57,374 nucleotides of DNA from Burkholderiales bacterium (GTDB taxonomy: Bacteria > Pseudomonadota > Gammaproteobacteria > Burkholderiales > Casimicrobiaceae): positions 1-57,374 of the forward strand of contig JACMNN010000002.1 in the NCBI GenBank assembly GCA_014378555.1, written 5' to 3'. Below are positions 28,222-37,561 of the stretch, in pieces. The translations under genes were made by a program, and so were the position numbers. Positions within the stretch are counted from its first letter, which is position 1. Every line of letters begins with the position of its first letter. A model generated the notes under the pieces. It had not been told where the DNA came from. It ran no database searches and was given only the letters and a program-made list of their open reading frames with translations.

Positions 28222-30051
28222 CTATACGGGCGGTGCGACCCGCTCCACCTCTTCAATGGTCGTGAGCCCGGTGGCAATTTTATGCGCCCCGGACGCCCGC
28301 AACGGCTTCATACCATCACGAAATGCCTGCTCGCGCATTTCGTCTAAGTCCGCGCCAGCGCCCACCAATTTGCGCATTTCTGGCGTCATTTGCATCACCT
28401 CATACAAACCCGCGCGGCCGCGATAGCCAGTCATGCGGCATTCAAGACAGCCTGCCGCTTTGTAGGTAATAGCGGGTTTGCTGGCGCGATACGGTTTGGT
28501 GAGCGCCGCCCACACCTCGTCGTCGAGCGGATCGGCTGGCACCTTACACGTCGAACATAAGGTGCGCACCAATCGCTGCGCCATCACACCAATAATGGTG
28601 GAGTTAACAAGGTACGGCGGCACGCCCAAATCAACCAGTCGGGTGATCGCCGTCGGTGCGTCATTGGTGTGCAAGGTGGAGAGCACTAAGTGCCCGGTGA
28701 GCGCAGCCTGTACGGCCATTTCAGCGGTAGGCAGATCGCGGATTTCGCCGACCATAATGATGTCTGGATCCTGCCGCATCAGCGTGCGCACGCCGCTTTC
28801 AAAAGTCACCCCGATCTGCATTTGCACCTGCATCTGATTAAACGCCGGCTCCACCATTTCGATGGGGTCTTCGATGGTGCAAACATTCACCTCGGGCGTG
28901 GCCAGTGTTTTCAGCGTTGAATACAGTGTCGTCGTTTTGCCAGAACCGGTCGGCCCGGTGACCAGAACGATGCCGTTGGGTCGCGCAATCATCTTCTCCC
29001 AGCGCAGCAAATCGTCATCGCTGAAACCCAGATCCCGGAAGTCGCGCAACAACACTTCTGGGTCAAATATTCGCATCACGATCTTTTCGCCGAACGCGGT
29101 CGGCATCGTCGCCACCCGCAATTCCACCTCAATGCCCTCCGGCGACACCGTCTTGATGCGACCATCCTGCGGACGCCGCTTCTCGACGATTTCCATGCGC
29201 GCCAAAAGCTTTACGCGACTGACCATTGCGGTCAACACCGCTTGCGGAATTTGATAGACCTGATGCAATACGCCGTCAATACGAAAGCGCACCGCGCCGA
29301 AGTCGCGACGCGGCTCAATATGAATGTCGCTGGCGCGCTGCTCGAAGGCGTACTGCCATAACCAGTCGACGATGCGCACGATGTGCCGGTCGCTTGCGTC
29401 CGGCGTTGCGTTGCCCTGCGCGCCAACCTGCACCAGTTGCTCGAAAGACGAAATCGCGCTTTTGTCATCGGTGGCTTTTTCTTGCGCGCGACGCACCGAT
29501 TGCGCGAGCGCAAAAAACTCCGCGACGTAGCGCTTTACGTCCAGCGGATTGGCAAACACCAACTCGACGCGGCGACGCAACAGGCTCGACAGCTCCGGAA
29601 TCCACGAGCGGACAAACGGCTCGGAGGTCGCCACGGTTACCGTCTCGGGGGTCACCGCCACCGGCAAGATTCGGTACCGATTGGCGTAGCTGGTACTCAT
29701 CACCGAACCGACTGCGTTGAAGTCCACCTTCAGCGGATCGATGTGCAAGTAGGGCACATTAATGCGACCCACGAACCACTCTGACACGGCCTCTAGCGTG
29801 AGCACGCGTTTAGGCGGCTTATTACTGCGCCATTTTTGTTCGGCAATCAGCGTGAGCGGATGATCGTAGCTGCGAAATTTCGCGCTACTGCGCAAGCCCT
29901 CAAGCACCTCCGCATCAAGCATGCCGTCCGCTTCCAACTCGCGCAGAATGAATTCGAGCGTTAGCGGTCGATCGCCGCTTGTCTCTGCCTTTGTCGCACG
30001 CTTGCTGACATCGGAGAATGGAATTTCGGGAGAGGACTTGACAATTGCCAT
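28222..30051 (-). CDS. GspE/PulE/PilB-family secretion ATPase
   Basis: A hexameric ATPase for a type II secretion or type IV pilus assembly system, acting at the inner membrane. The 609-residue protein has a GspE N-terminal domain (about 90-200), Walker [14 protein letters not shown], Asp box, Walker B IIMVGEIRDL, His box LSTLHTNDA and the zinc motif CSTCK...CLEC. No other secretion genes flank it, so the partner system cannot be named from here. PilT and PilU lie 6 kb away on the other strand. Confidence 0.88.
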   Translation of the reverse strand: MAIVKSSPEIPFSDVSKRATKAETSGDRPLTLEFILRELEADGMLDAEVLEGLRSSAKFRSYDHPLTLIAEQKWRSNKPPKRVLTLEAVSEWFVGRINVPYLHIDPLKVDFNAVGSVMSTSYANRYRILPVAVTPETVTVATSEPFVRSWIPELSSLLRRRVELVFANPLDVKRYVAEFFALAQSVRRAQEKATDDKSAISSFEQLVQVGAQGNATPDASDRHIVRIVDWLWQYAFEQRASDIHIEPRRDFGAVRFRIDGVLHQVYQIPQAVLTAMVSRVKLLARMEIVEKRRPQDGRIKTVSPEGIEVELRVATMPTAFGEKIVMRIFDPEVLLRDFRDLGFSDDDLLRWEKMIARPNGIVLVTGPTGSGKTTTLYSTLKTLATPEVNVCTIEDPIEMVEPAFNQMQVQMQIGVTFESGVRTLMRQDPDIIMVGEIRDLPTAEMAVQAALTGHLVLSTLHTNDAPTAITRLVDLGVPPYLVNSTIIGVMAQRLVRTLCSTCKVPADPLDDEVWAALTKPYRASKPAITYKAAGCLECRMTGYRGRAGLYEVMQMTPEMRKLVGAGADLDEMREQAFRDGMKPLRASGAHKIATGLTTIEEVERVAPPV

Positions 30052-30101
30052 CGTCCTATTTTGCTACAGCACACAACGCAAAGCGCAGTGCCACAAAATT
30101 C

Positions 30102-30686
30102 TTAGAGCATGACCCGACCGAGCACCGCCACTCCGCTCGAGGTGACCCGCACCAACACGCCCTCGCCGGACGCTGGAGAAATGCCGGTGAGCGCAGCGAT
30201 ATTGACTTGATGGGTGACCAGCAACCACGACTCGTTGCTTGGCGAGGTGCGCAGCAACGTCACGATTTGCTGGTTTGCGTCAGCGATAGTGGGGTTGTCG
30301 GCAAACTGCGAATTCAGCACCGGCCAATCGCGCGGCAACACTTTCGATTCTGCAAGTAGCCGCGCCGTGTCACGGCAACGACACCACTGGCTGGTGTAGA
30401 CGCGCGCAAAACGTATCCCGCTACGTTTCGCCCGATCCGCCATAGCTCGCACCTGCGCCCGCCCATCGGTCGACAAATTTCGCTGCGATTTACAGTCGTC
30501 AAGCGTGAAGCCGGGCGGATCTCCGATGCCAGCGTCGGTCTGCCCATGGCGCAACAACAAACCCACACCGCCCGCTTTCAACACCCGTGTCGCCTCGATA
30601 GACGACAACGTCACCTCCGCTGCGGCCCATGCGGGCACACCGAGCAGCGGCAGCGCCAACAACGAAAAAACAATTGCACGACGCAT
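30102..30686 (-). CDS. Exported histidine phosphatase family protein
   Basis: A 194-residue protein with a signal peptide (IVFSLLALPLLGVPAWAAA) and a histidine phosphatase fold: LLLRHGQTDAG with the nucleophilic His, the Arg pair around the active site and the second His in LLVTHQVNIAALTG. Predicted periplasmic; substrate unknown. It follows the GspE-like gene's start region on the same strand with a 50-bp gap and need not be linked to it. Confidence 0.85.
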   Translation of the reverse strand: MRRAIVFSLLALPLLGVPAWAAAEVTLSSIEATRVLKAGGVGLLLRHGQTDAGIGDPPGFTLDDCKSQRNLSTDGRAQVRAMADRAKRSGIRFARVYTSQWCRCRDTARLLAESKVLPRDWPVLNSQFADNPTIADANQQIVTLLRTSPSNESWLLVTHQVNIAALTGISPASGEGVLVRVTSSGVAVLGRVML

Positions 30687-30786
30687 GATTTGATACTTCC
30701 TAAATTACAACTTAAAACTGGAGTGCGATGCCAGCCGTCACGTTAAACGACTCGCGGAACACTTATCGTAACAGGCAAATCCAGCC

Positions 30787-31584
30787 CTACATCTGCTTGA
30801 ACAAATGCGAGAACGGTCGACTTACTTTGAGTTGCTCTTTGTGATCTTTGACCTTCACCGTGGCATCACCGCGAAAATCGCGGGTGACGCCGGCAATGGC
30901 GTTGACGTTAACAATGGTGCCGCGATGAATTTGCCAGAACACATTTGAGTCCAGCTCGTCCAACAGTTCACGCAATGGTTTACGGATCAGTGCTTCTTCG
31001 GTGGCGGTAACCACGCGCGTGTACTTTTCGTCCGAGTTGAAAAACAGCACGTCTTTGACATCGATCAGCTTAAGGCTTGCGCCCAACGAAGCCTTAATCC
31101 AGCGCATGTATTCGACCGGCGCGCCGCCCGCCGCCGCGCCGCGCATTTCGCGTTTGAGCGTAGCGATGAGTTGCGACAGATTGTCTGGCAGCGATGGCGC
31201 CTCCTGATCGTCGGTTTCGATGCGCTCTTTCAGCCGCTCAATGGTGGTGATCAAGCGGTCTTCCTGAATCGGCTTCAGCACGTAATCAACCGCGCCGCGA
31301 TCAAAGGCGGCCACAGCGTACTCGTGATACGCGGTGACAAAAACGATATGTGTGTCTGGGCTTTCTGCAGCGATCCGCGAAGCGACCTCAAGCCCGGTCA
31401 ATTCGGGCATGCGGATGTCGAGAAAAGCGACCGTTGGTTTGAGTGTGGTGATCAATTCGACCGCGGCCAGGCCGTGCTCTGCCTCGCCGACCACGGTCAG
31501 TTCAGGCCACAATTTTTCCAGTTTTTTCTTCAGGAATAGGCGCAGAACGGCTTCGTCCTCCGCCAACACCGCCGTCATTGTCAT
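30787..31584 (-). CDS. LytTR-type response regulator
   Basis: A 265-residue DNA-binding regulator paired with the kinase just upstream. Start taken at 31584, where ATG overlaps the kinase stop codon (ATGA); a longer frame upstream lies inside the kinase gene. The receiver domain has the acidic pair EDE at 9-11, phosphoacceptor Asp56 (VAFLDIRMPE), and conserved Thr and Lys (FVTAYHEYA, YVLKPI). The LytTR DNA-binding domain spans about 155-260 (MRWIKASLG, FWQIHRGTIVNVNAI). Targets are unknown; such pairs often act on envelope or fimbrial genes. Confidence 0.92.
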   Translation of the reverse strand: MTMTAVLAEDEAVLRLFLKKKLEKLWPELTVVGEAEHGLAAVELITTLKPTVAFLDIRMPELTGLEVASRIAAESPDTHIVFVTAYHEYAVAAFDRGAVDYVLKPIQEDRLITTIERLKERIETDDQEAPSLPDNLSQLIATLKREMRGAAAGGAPVEYMRWIKASLGASLKLIDVKDVLFFNSDEKYTRVVTATEEALIRKPLRELLDELDSNVFWQIHRGTIVNVNAIAGVTRDFRGDATVKVKDHKEQLKVSRPFSHLFKQM

Positions 31585-33686
31585 TCCCATTCGTTGACCC
31601 ACTTTCCTTCGTTGTCTTTGAGTTGTCCGCTCGCTACGATGACGACATCGATCAGCCACCAGATACCGAGGCCACCCAGAGTAAATAGCATAGCCAAAGC
31701 GGTGCCCGTTCGGCCCACATAAAACCGATGCGCCCCGACAAATCCGAGCAGCAGCGTCAGAATCAGCGCGATGGCGCGCGAGTAGCGCGAGGTGGTCGCG
31801 TCGCGCGGCTTGCCCGACAAAGGGTGTGCATGTGTGCCGGTTTCACCGTTGTAGCGGCGACGGTCGTCGCTGTTTAAACGCACGATGCGGCGCCCCTGAC
31901 TGTCGCGAAACTCGCGCGTGACGATCCACACCACATCAAGGACGACCCACATCAAAAGCGGTGCGGTGAATACCGGCACACCGCCCGACAAAATACTCAG
32001 CGTGCCCAGCACCGTCTGCAATGCGCCCGAACGCGTGCGCCCCACATAAAAGCGATGCACGCCAAGCCAACCAACAAACACCGCCAGCAGCCCCACAGTT
32101 TGCATGGTGAACGGAGACACGCCGCTGGCGAGTTGCTCGGCTTCGGTCATCTCCTCAACCACTTCTGGCACCACCGTCGGCACCCGCAAAATCGCGCGCA
32201 CGCCACTTGGCGCGTTGGGCTCCACCGACAGTTCGCCCGCCGTTCCATAGAGCATTTTGAGGCGTTCGCGGGTGTTGGCTATGCCAATGCCGGTGCCGCC
32301 AGTTTCAGCGCCGCCCAGGCCGAGCCCGTCGTCGGCAACCAGCACCTCCAACGTGTCTGACGCGCCATTGATGCCCGGCAGCACGCGCGCATTGATGGCG
32401 ATGGTGCCGCCCTCTTTTTTTGGCTCCAGCCCGTGCTTGATGGCGTTCTCCACCAATGTGGCGATCATCGTCGGAGGCAGCGCAATCGCGTGCAACGCCA
32501 GCGGCACGTTGATCACTGAGCGCAACCGGTCACCCATACGAATTTTCAGCAAATCAAGATACGCGCGCACCACCTCGATTTCGCGGCCTAGCGTCGAGGT
32601 GGTTTCGCGCATGGTCGGCATCGCCGCGCGCAAATACGAGATCAGCCGCTCAAGCATGACGCCGGCTTGCGGCGGATCGATCTCCTGCAACGCCTGCACA
32701 TGAGCCAATGTGTTGAATAAAAAATGCGGCTCGACTTGCGCGCGCATCACCATCAGCCGCGCTTCGGCGAGTTGCCGCGCGTACGTCTCAGAGCGTTCAC
32801 GCGACTCAGCAATCACCACGCGCTGCTCGCCACGGGCGGCGCGTCCGGCGAAAGCGCGCGCCACCAGCAGCAGAAAAAACAGTGTCATCAGCACCAGCAA
32901 CGAAACGCCACCGGCGATGAGCTTTTGCGCGTCACGGTGTACGGTGCTGGTGATGAGCGCTCGTGTGTCGGGATCGAGATTGATCGCCCCTAGCACCGGA
33001 TGATCTTCGACATTGATCACCGCCTGCGCTGTTTTACCGAATACATTGAAGGTGATGACCTTGTCTTTGCCGCCGTCCGCTGTGGCTCCAAATTCGCTGA
33101 TGCGACCCTGCATTTCCTGCAACTGCGAGACGCTTTCCTGCATTGCTTCGAGCTTGGTGGCGAACTGCTCGATACTGCTGATCGCCTCGGGCGAATCGAT
33201 GCCTCCGGTCAGTTTGCCCGCCACCTGCTCCAGCGCGCGGCTGGATTTCTTAATGTCATCCTGCTGCGCATTGATCAACGTCTGCAATTCAACGATGCTT
33301 TTAACCACGACCTCGCGCTTGGGCACCGACAGTTCACGTTCAACCTCACCGATCGCGTCATCAATTTCTTTGACTGACACCGGATCGTTGGTAATGGCGC
33401 GAAAGCTCAACAGGCCAGATCGCGCGCGCTCCAAGAACTGCTTTTGTACCGCGACCTTGAACGCCTGCTTTGCCGCGGCCGAATGAAGCATCGGCTGCAA
33501 TCGCAGCGAATCAAATGGCACTGTGAATAAGGCCACCGAAATCAGCACGATCAAACCGCCCACCACTAGCCGCCACCAAGGTGTAGATCCGAAGCCTTTC
33601 CACACACGCTGACCCAACGGGGGTGGCGCGGTGATCGGCATCGGCGCAACGCGCTCAGCGGCAGGTGGAAGGGATGTGGGGTTCAT
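31581..33686 (-). CDS. LytS-type sensor histidine kinase with two C-terminal TM2 domains
   Basis: A 701-residue membrane kinase. First membrane segment at about 38-57, a periplasmic mostly helical sensor region to about 255, a second segment at about 257-277, a His_kinase (LytS) domain with His321 (EPHFLFNTL) and a HATPase domain (NAIKHGLEP, ADDGLGLGG, GIGIANTRERL). After residue 525 come two copies of the TM2 domain, at about 529-590 and about 637-690, each with the hallmark GxHRFYVGR motif (GVHRFYVGRTRSG and GAHRFYVGRTGTA). The response regulator gene overlaps its stop codon. Confidence 0.9.
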   Translation of the reverse strand: MNPTSLPPAAERVAPMPITAPPPLGQRVWKGFGSTPWWRLVVGGLIVLISVALFTVPFDSLRLQPMLHSAAAKQAFKVAVQKQFLERARSGLLSFRAITNDPVSVKEIDDAIGEVERELSVPKREVVVKSIVELQTLINAQQDDIKKSSRALEQVAGKLTGGIDSPEAISSIEQFATKLEAMQESVSQLQEMQGRISEFGATADGGKDKVITFNVFGKTAQAVINVEDHPVLGAINLDPDTRALITSTVHRDAQKLIAGGVSLLVLMTLFFLLLVARAFAGRAARGEQRVVIAESRERSETYARQLAEARLMVMRAQVEPHFLFNTLAHVQALQEIDPPQAGVMLERLISYLRAAMPTMRETTSTLGREIEVVRAYLDLLKIRMGDRLRSVINVPLALHAIALPPTMIATLVENAIKHGLEPKKEGGTIAINARVLPGINGASDTLEVLVADDGLGLGGAETGGTGIGIANTRERLKMLYGTAGELSVEPNAPSGVRAILRVPTVVPEVVEEMTEAEQLASGVSPFTMQTVGLLAVFVGWLGVHRFYVGRTRSGALQTVLGTLSILSGGVPVFTAPLLMWVVLDVVWIVTREFRDSQGRRIVRLNSDDRRRYNGETGTHAHPLSGKPRDATTSRYSRAIALILTLLLGFVGAHRFYVGRTGTALAMLFTLGGLGIWWLIDVVIVASGQLKDNEGKWVNEWE

Positions 33687-34184
33687 CGCGCGGATCGAAT
33701 GATTGGAATTGCGGTCAGTGTGCCACCGCTGCTTTAATGATGCACGGACGCTGCGACGAATGGGAGGCGACCGGGATCAACGGCGGGTGCACAGTTGGCA
33801 AAGCAATTTTTCGCATTCTCGGCAACAGCTCTATTGCCCAAAGAACCATGCGCTGGGCGCTGAGGCACCTTTTTAGCCTAATGTCGATAAACAATATTTA
33901 CTGGGTTTAACCCAATTTTTATATGGGTTTCACACCAAAGCTGTTGCAGATTTTTGTGCCTGCGCTGCCAGCCGTCCCGATGCGGTTGACTCGCTGTTGC
34001 GACTTGTACTGATGCTCGCGGTGCAATGACCGTCGCTCGCGCCCTGATGCTGCAACCTCGCGTGTTCAGCGGACATTATTTGGACGTGGCAGCGACCGCG
34101 TTGAAACGCAACAGGCGCGCGTTTAATCGCTGCCGATACCCGACGCTGGAACCGCGAAAGCGTGACGTTAGCGCAGCAGAACCG
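33687..34184. other. 498-bp gap without a supported gene
   Basis: The region lies between the LytS-type kinase start and the ferredoxin stop. Short open frames are present but have no family features. At 33902-33930 the sequence TGGGTTTAACCCA followed by TGGGTTT forms overlapping small hairpins in an AT-rich stretch that probably holds the kinase promoter. Confidence 0.5.
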
Positions 34185-34514
34185 CTATTTTTTCCCCGGC
34201 TCAGCCGAGAAAAATTCGATTTTGTTTGGCTTGTCGCGCCAGTCGTCAGCGTCTGCAGGTGCTGCTTTTTTGCGCGCGATGTTCGGCCAGATCACGGCGT
34301 ATTCTGCGTTCAGCTTGATCCACTTTTCCGCGATGTCGGAATCCGGTTTGATCGCGTCTACTGGGCATTCCGGTTCGCAGACGCCGCAGTCGATACATTC
34401 GTCAGGATGAATGACGAGCATGTTCTCCCCCTCGTAAAAACAATCGACCGGACACACGTCCACACAGTCGGTGTATTTACATTTGATGCAGCTGTCGTTT
34501 ACGGCGTAGGTCAT
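34185..34514 (-). CDS. fdxA: Seven-iron ferredoxin FdxA
   Basis: A 109-residue electron carrier with one [3Fe-4S] and one [4Fe-4S] cluster. By comparison with Azotobacter ferredoxin I, Cys9, Cys17 and Cys50 hold the 3Fe cluster and Cys21, Cys40, Cys43 and Cys46 the 4Fe cluster; the extra Cys12 and Cys25 also match that family. The C-terminal extension [15 protein letters not shown] is typical of FdxA. It stands alone here. Confidence 0.95.
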   Translation of the reverse strand: MTYAVNDSCIKCKYTDCVDVCPVDCFYEGENMLVIHPDECIDCGVCEPECPVDAIKPDSDIAEKWIKLNAEYAVIWPNIARKKAAPADADDWRDKPNKIEFFSAEPGKK

Positions 34515-34565
34515 GATGCGTAGTATCCGGGCGTTTTCGAAGTTGCGCTATGGTGCACAAGCTCC

Positions 34566-34760
34566 CTATTTTGCCGTAGTTGCCACTTCTCCATCTATCG
34601 GAAAGCGCCTAAACAAATCCCGTTGCTCGCAATGATCGACAGATTCAGCCAACGCGGTGCTCGAAAACGAGGGATTAGCCAAGCGTGACATCACCTCGCG
34701 CGGCCCATAATCCATGCGGACAAAGGGCCTAATTCCCCCGCCCTGCTCGCAGTACACCAC
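34566..34760 (-). CDS. Small hypothetical protein
   Basis: A 64-residue frame starting at a GTG five bases after a GGAG, with plausible composition (IRPFVRMDYGPREVM). No family is recognised. The frame remains open upstream towards the proC stop, so the protein could be longer with a non-standard start. Support is limited to the ribosome binding site and composition. Confidence 0.4.
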   Translation of the reverse strand: MVYCEQGGGIRPFVRMDYGPREVMSRLANPSFSSTALAESVDHCEQRDLFRRFPIDGEVATTAK

Positions 34761-34810
34761 GTAGTCTCCAGAAATATCTATCGATAACGCGGTGCGCTTG
34801 AAGCTGCGCG

Positions 34811-35629
34811 TTATTCGCGATCCAGCAAATCGCCAAGCTCCACACCGCGATTTTTCGCCGCGCGCACGGCGTGCAAAATCGCACCCGCAACGTCGCGCTC
34901 GTTCAACACGGCGAGCGCAGCGGCGGTTGTGCCGCCTTTTGACGTCACTCGTTCGCGCAACACGCCAGGTGAAACGTCGGACGCCTCCGCCAATGCGGTC
35001 GCGCCCTTGAGCGTGCCGAACACCAGCGTGCTTGCATCTGCAGCGTTGAAACCCGCGTCCTCGGCCGCAGTCAGCATCGACTCAATCCAGTGGAAGACAT
35101 AGGCCGGGCCGCTGCCCGACACGGCGGTCACCGCGTCAATCATGTCCTCGTGGTCGACGCTGATCACCACGCCCGTTGACTGCAGCAACACAGTGGCTGT
35201 GGCCAGATCGGTTGCGGCCAATTCAGCGGGCGCAAACACCCCTGTCACGCCCTGGCCGATCAGTGCAGGCGTGTTGGGCATGGCGCGCACGATGCGCGAG
35301 TGTCCACCCAGCCAACGGGTGAGCGTATTGATGCGTATGCCCGCTGCAATGCTCACGATCAGCTCGCCGTCGAGCAACGGCAGCAGTTCGCCACACACCT
35401 GCCCAAGCACCTGCGGCTTCACCGCCAGCACCACCGCGTCCGCCCCTGAAATAGCGTCGCGATCAGCAGCTGGGTACAGCGTCACATCCGGCGTCATTGC
35501 CGCGAGCTTTTCGCGCGCGTCGGCGAACGGCTCGATGATGTGGCAGGCCAGTGTCGGGTGCTTTTTACGCAACCCGGCGAGCATGGCGCTGGCCATATTG
35601 CCACCGCCCACAAAGCAGATTTTTTTCAC
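34811..35629 (-). CDS. proC: Pyrroline-5-carboxylate reductase
   Basis: Reduces pyrroline-5-carboxylate to proline with NAD(P)H. Start taken at GTG 35629 (MKKICFVGGGNMASA), seven bases after AGGA, giving 272 residues; a longer frame upstream is not conserved. The Rossmann motif FVGGGNMASAML, the central AVKPQ, the RAMPNTPA motif and the C-terminal SGSGPAYVF and TSKGGTT motifs are present. It follows yggS on the same strand, a very widespread pairing. Confidence 0.95.
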   Translation of the reverse strand: MKKICFVGGGNMASAMLAGLRKKHPTLACHIIEPFADAREKLAAMTPDVTLYPAADRDAISGADAVVLAVKPQVLGQVCGELLPLLDGELIVSIAAGIRINTLTRWLGGHSRIVRAMPNTPALIGQGVTGVFAPAELAATDLATATVLLQSTGVVISVDHEDMIDAVTAVSGSGPAYVFHWIESMLTAAEDAGFNAADASTLVFGTLKGATALAEASDVSPGVLRERVTSKGGTTAAALAVLNERDVAGAILHAVRAAKNRGVELGDLLDRE

Positions 35630-35660
35630 GATTTTTCCTGTCTTTTTAACCGGTGTTGCG

Positions 35661-36380
35661 TTAGGCGGCGGGTCGTGCACCGAATAGCGCAGTTCCGATG
35701 CGCAGCATCGTTGACCCGCAGGCCACGGCAATTTCAAGATCGTCCGACATGCCGATGGATAACGTGTCGACCGACGTAATTTTTGACCGGGCCGCAGCAT
35801 ATAGCTCCGTTAGCATCAAAAATTGTTGCTGTGTCGCCTGCTCGCCAATCCCCGGTTGCGGCATGCCCATCAGTCCGCGAACCGACAATTGCGGCAACGC
35901 GCTCGCTGCGACCATCAGCGCGAGCGCTTCGTCCGGCGGACAGCCGCTTTTTGACGCTTCAGCGCTGACATTCACCTGAATACAGACATTGAGCGGCGGC
36001 AAATGCGCCGGGCGTTGTGCTGACAACCGCTGCGCAATTTTCAATCGATCCACCGACTGCACCCAGTGAAAGCTTTCGGCGACGACACGTGTTTTGTTCG
36101 ATTGCAGGGGGCCAATCAGATGCCACACGATGTCGGCATAGCGCGGGTTGGCGGCGAATTCGGCGATTTTGTCTACGCCTTCCTGCACGTAGTTTTCGCC
36201 AAACGCTCGCTGACCCGCGGCGTACAGCGCTTCGATTTTGTCCGCCGATTGCAGCTTACTCACCGCCAGCAACGAGACATCGGCGCGTTGCCGGCCCGCA
36301 TGCGCGGTGGCTAAATCAATCCGCGATTGAACGCGCGCCAGATTTACGCAGGCTTGCGGTGAGTCAAAGCTTGCGGTCAT
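35661..36380 (-). CDS. yggS: YggS-family pyridoxal phosphate homeostasis protein
   Basis: A 239-residue PLP-binding alanine-racemase-fold protein that keeps free PLP in balance. Start ATG at 36380 (MTASFDSPQ) preferred to a TTG six codons earlier. The PLP lysine is in LLAVSKLQ, followed by AFGENYVQE, WHLIGPLQSNK and the phosphate-binding SIGMSDDLE. It precedes proC by 31 bp and diverges from pilT. Confidence 0.94.
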   Translation of the reverse strand: MTASFDSPQACVNLARVQSRIDLATAHAGRQRADVSLLAVSKLQSADKIEALYAAGQRAFGENYVQEGVDKIAEFAANPRYADIVWHLIGPLQSNKTRVVAESFHWVQSVDRLKIAQRLSAQRPAHLPPLNVCIQVNVSAEASKSGCPPDEALALMVAASALPQLSVRGLMGMPQPGIGEQATQQQFLMLTELYAAARSKITSVDTLSIGMSDDLEIAVACGSTMLRIGTALFGARPAA

Positions 36381-36468
36381 AATGGCAGTGTCTTGCAATC
36401 AACTGGTTCTTACTCAAGGCGCAGGCGCTACGGTGCGCCGCGTGGCGGGAAACAAAGGAATTATACGG

Positions 36469-37509
36469 ATGGATATTTCGGAGCTTTTGGCGTTTTCGGT
36501 GAAAAACAAAGCATCGGACTTGCATCTGTCTGCCGGTTTGCCGCCGATGCTCCGGGTGGACGGTGACGTGCGCCGCATCAATCTGCCCGCGATGGAGCAT
36601 AAAGACGTACATAGTCTGGTGTATGACATTATGTCCGACTCGCAGCGAAAGATTTATGAGGAAAACCTTGAAGTTGATTTCTCATTTGAAATCCCGAATC
36701 TGGCGCGCTTTCGCGTAAACGCTTTCAATCAAGAACGTGGCGCGGCGGCGGTGTTTCGGACCATTCCGTCACGCGTGTTGACGCTTGAAGAATTGGCGAC
36801 GCCGAAAATTTTTGCTGATCTCGCATTGAAGCCGCGAGGCTTGGTGCTGGTGACCGGACCGACCGGCTCTGGTAAATCGACCACGCTCGCGGCGATGGTC
36901 AATCATGCCAACGAAAACCTTATGGGACACATCCTCACGGTTGAAGACCCGATTGAGTTTGTCCATGAAAGCAAAAAATGTTTGATTAACCAGCGTGAGC
37001 TCGGCGAGCAAACGCTGTCCTTTTCAAACGCGCTGCGCTCGGCGCTGCGCGAAGACCCAGACATCATCCTGATTGGCGAAATGCGCGATCTGGAAACCAT
37101 TCGCCTCGCGCTGACTGCGGCCGAAACGGGTCACTTGGTGTTCGGCACGGTGCACACCTCATCTGCCGCAAAAACGATCGACCGCATTGTTGACGTGTTT
37201 CCAGCGGCGGAAAAAGACATGACGCGATCGATGCTGTCCGAATCACTGGTCGCCGTGATCTCGCAGTCGCTACTCAAGCGCAAGGACGGCACGGGTCGCG
37301 TTGCTGCGCATGAAATCATGATCGGCACCCCGGCGATTCGCAATTTGATTCGTGAGAACAAAATCGCGCAGATGTATTCGGTGATTCAAACCAGTCTCGG
37401 GGCGGGCATGCAAACGCTTGACCAGTGCCTGGTGGAGTTAATCCGGCGCAATTTGATTAGCCCGCAAGAAGCAAAACTCGCCGCTCGCCAAGGCGAAATG
37501 TTCGCCTAA
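36469..37509 (+). CDS. pilT: Type IV pilus retraction ATPase PilT
   Basis: Powers pilus retraction for twitching motility. Start at ATG 36469 after AAAGGA, giving 346 residues (MDISELLAFSVKNKASDLHL); the frame upstream overlaps yggS. N-terminal PAS-like domain, Walker A GPTGSGKSTT, Asp box VEDPIEFVH, Walker B LIGEMRDLE, His box FGTVHTSSA, and the PilT AIRNLIRE motif are visible. PilU follows 52 bp downstream. Confidence 0.97.
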   Translation: MDISELLAFSVKNKASDLHLSAGLPPMLRVDGDVRRINLPAMEHKDVHSLVYDIMSDSQRKIYEENLEVDFSFEIPNLARFRVNAFNQERGAAAVFRTIPSRVLTLEELATPKIFADLALKPRGLVLVTGPTGSGKSTTLAAMVNHANENLMGHILTVEDPIEFVHESKKCLINQRELGEQTLSFSNALRSALREDPDIILIGEMRDLETIRLALTAAETGHLVFGTVHTSSAAKTIDRIVDVFPAAEKDMTRSMLSESLVAVISQSLLKRKDGTGRVAAHEIMIGTPAIRNLIRENKIAQMYSVIQTSLGAGMQTLDQCLVELIRRNLISPQEAKLAARQGEMFA

Positions 37510-37561
37510 GCTTAAATTTCGGGAGCCGCATCGTCGGCACACCGCGCAAGGAAAGTTATCC

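Noticed and set aside
33665-33910. 81-codon frame upstream of the LytS-type kinase
   Set aside because: No ribosome binding site, overlaps the kinase start on the other strand, and its composition is not protein-like.
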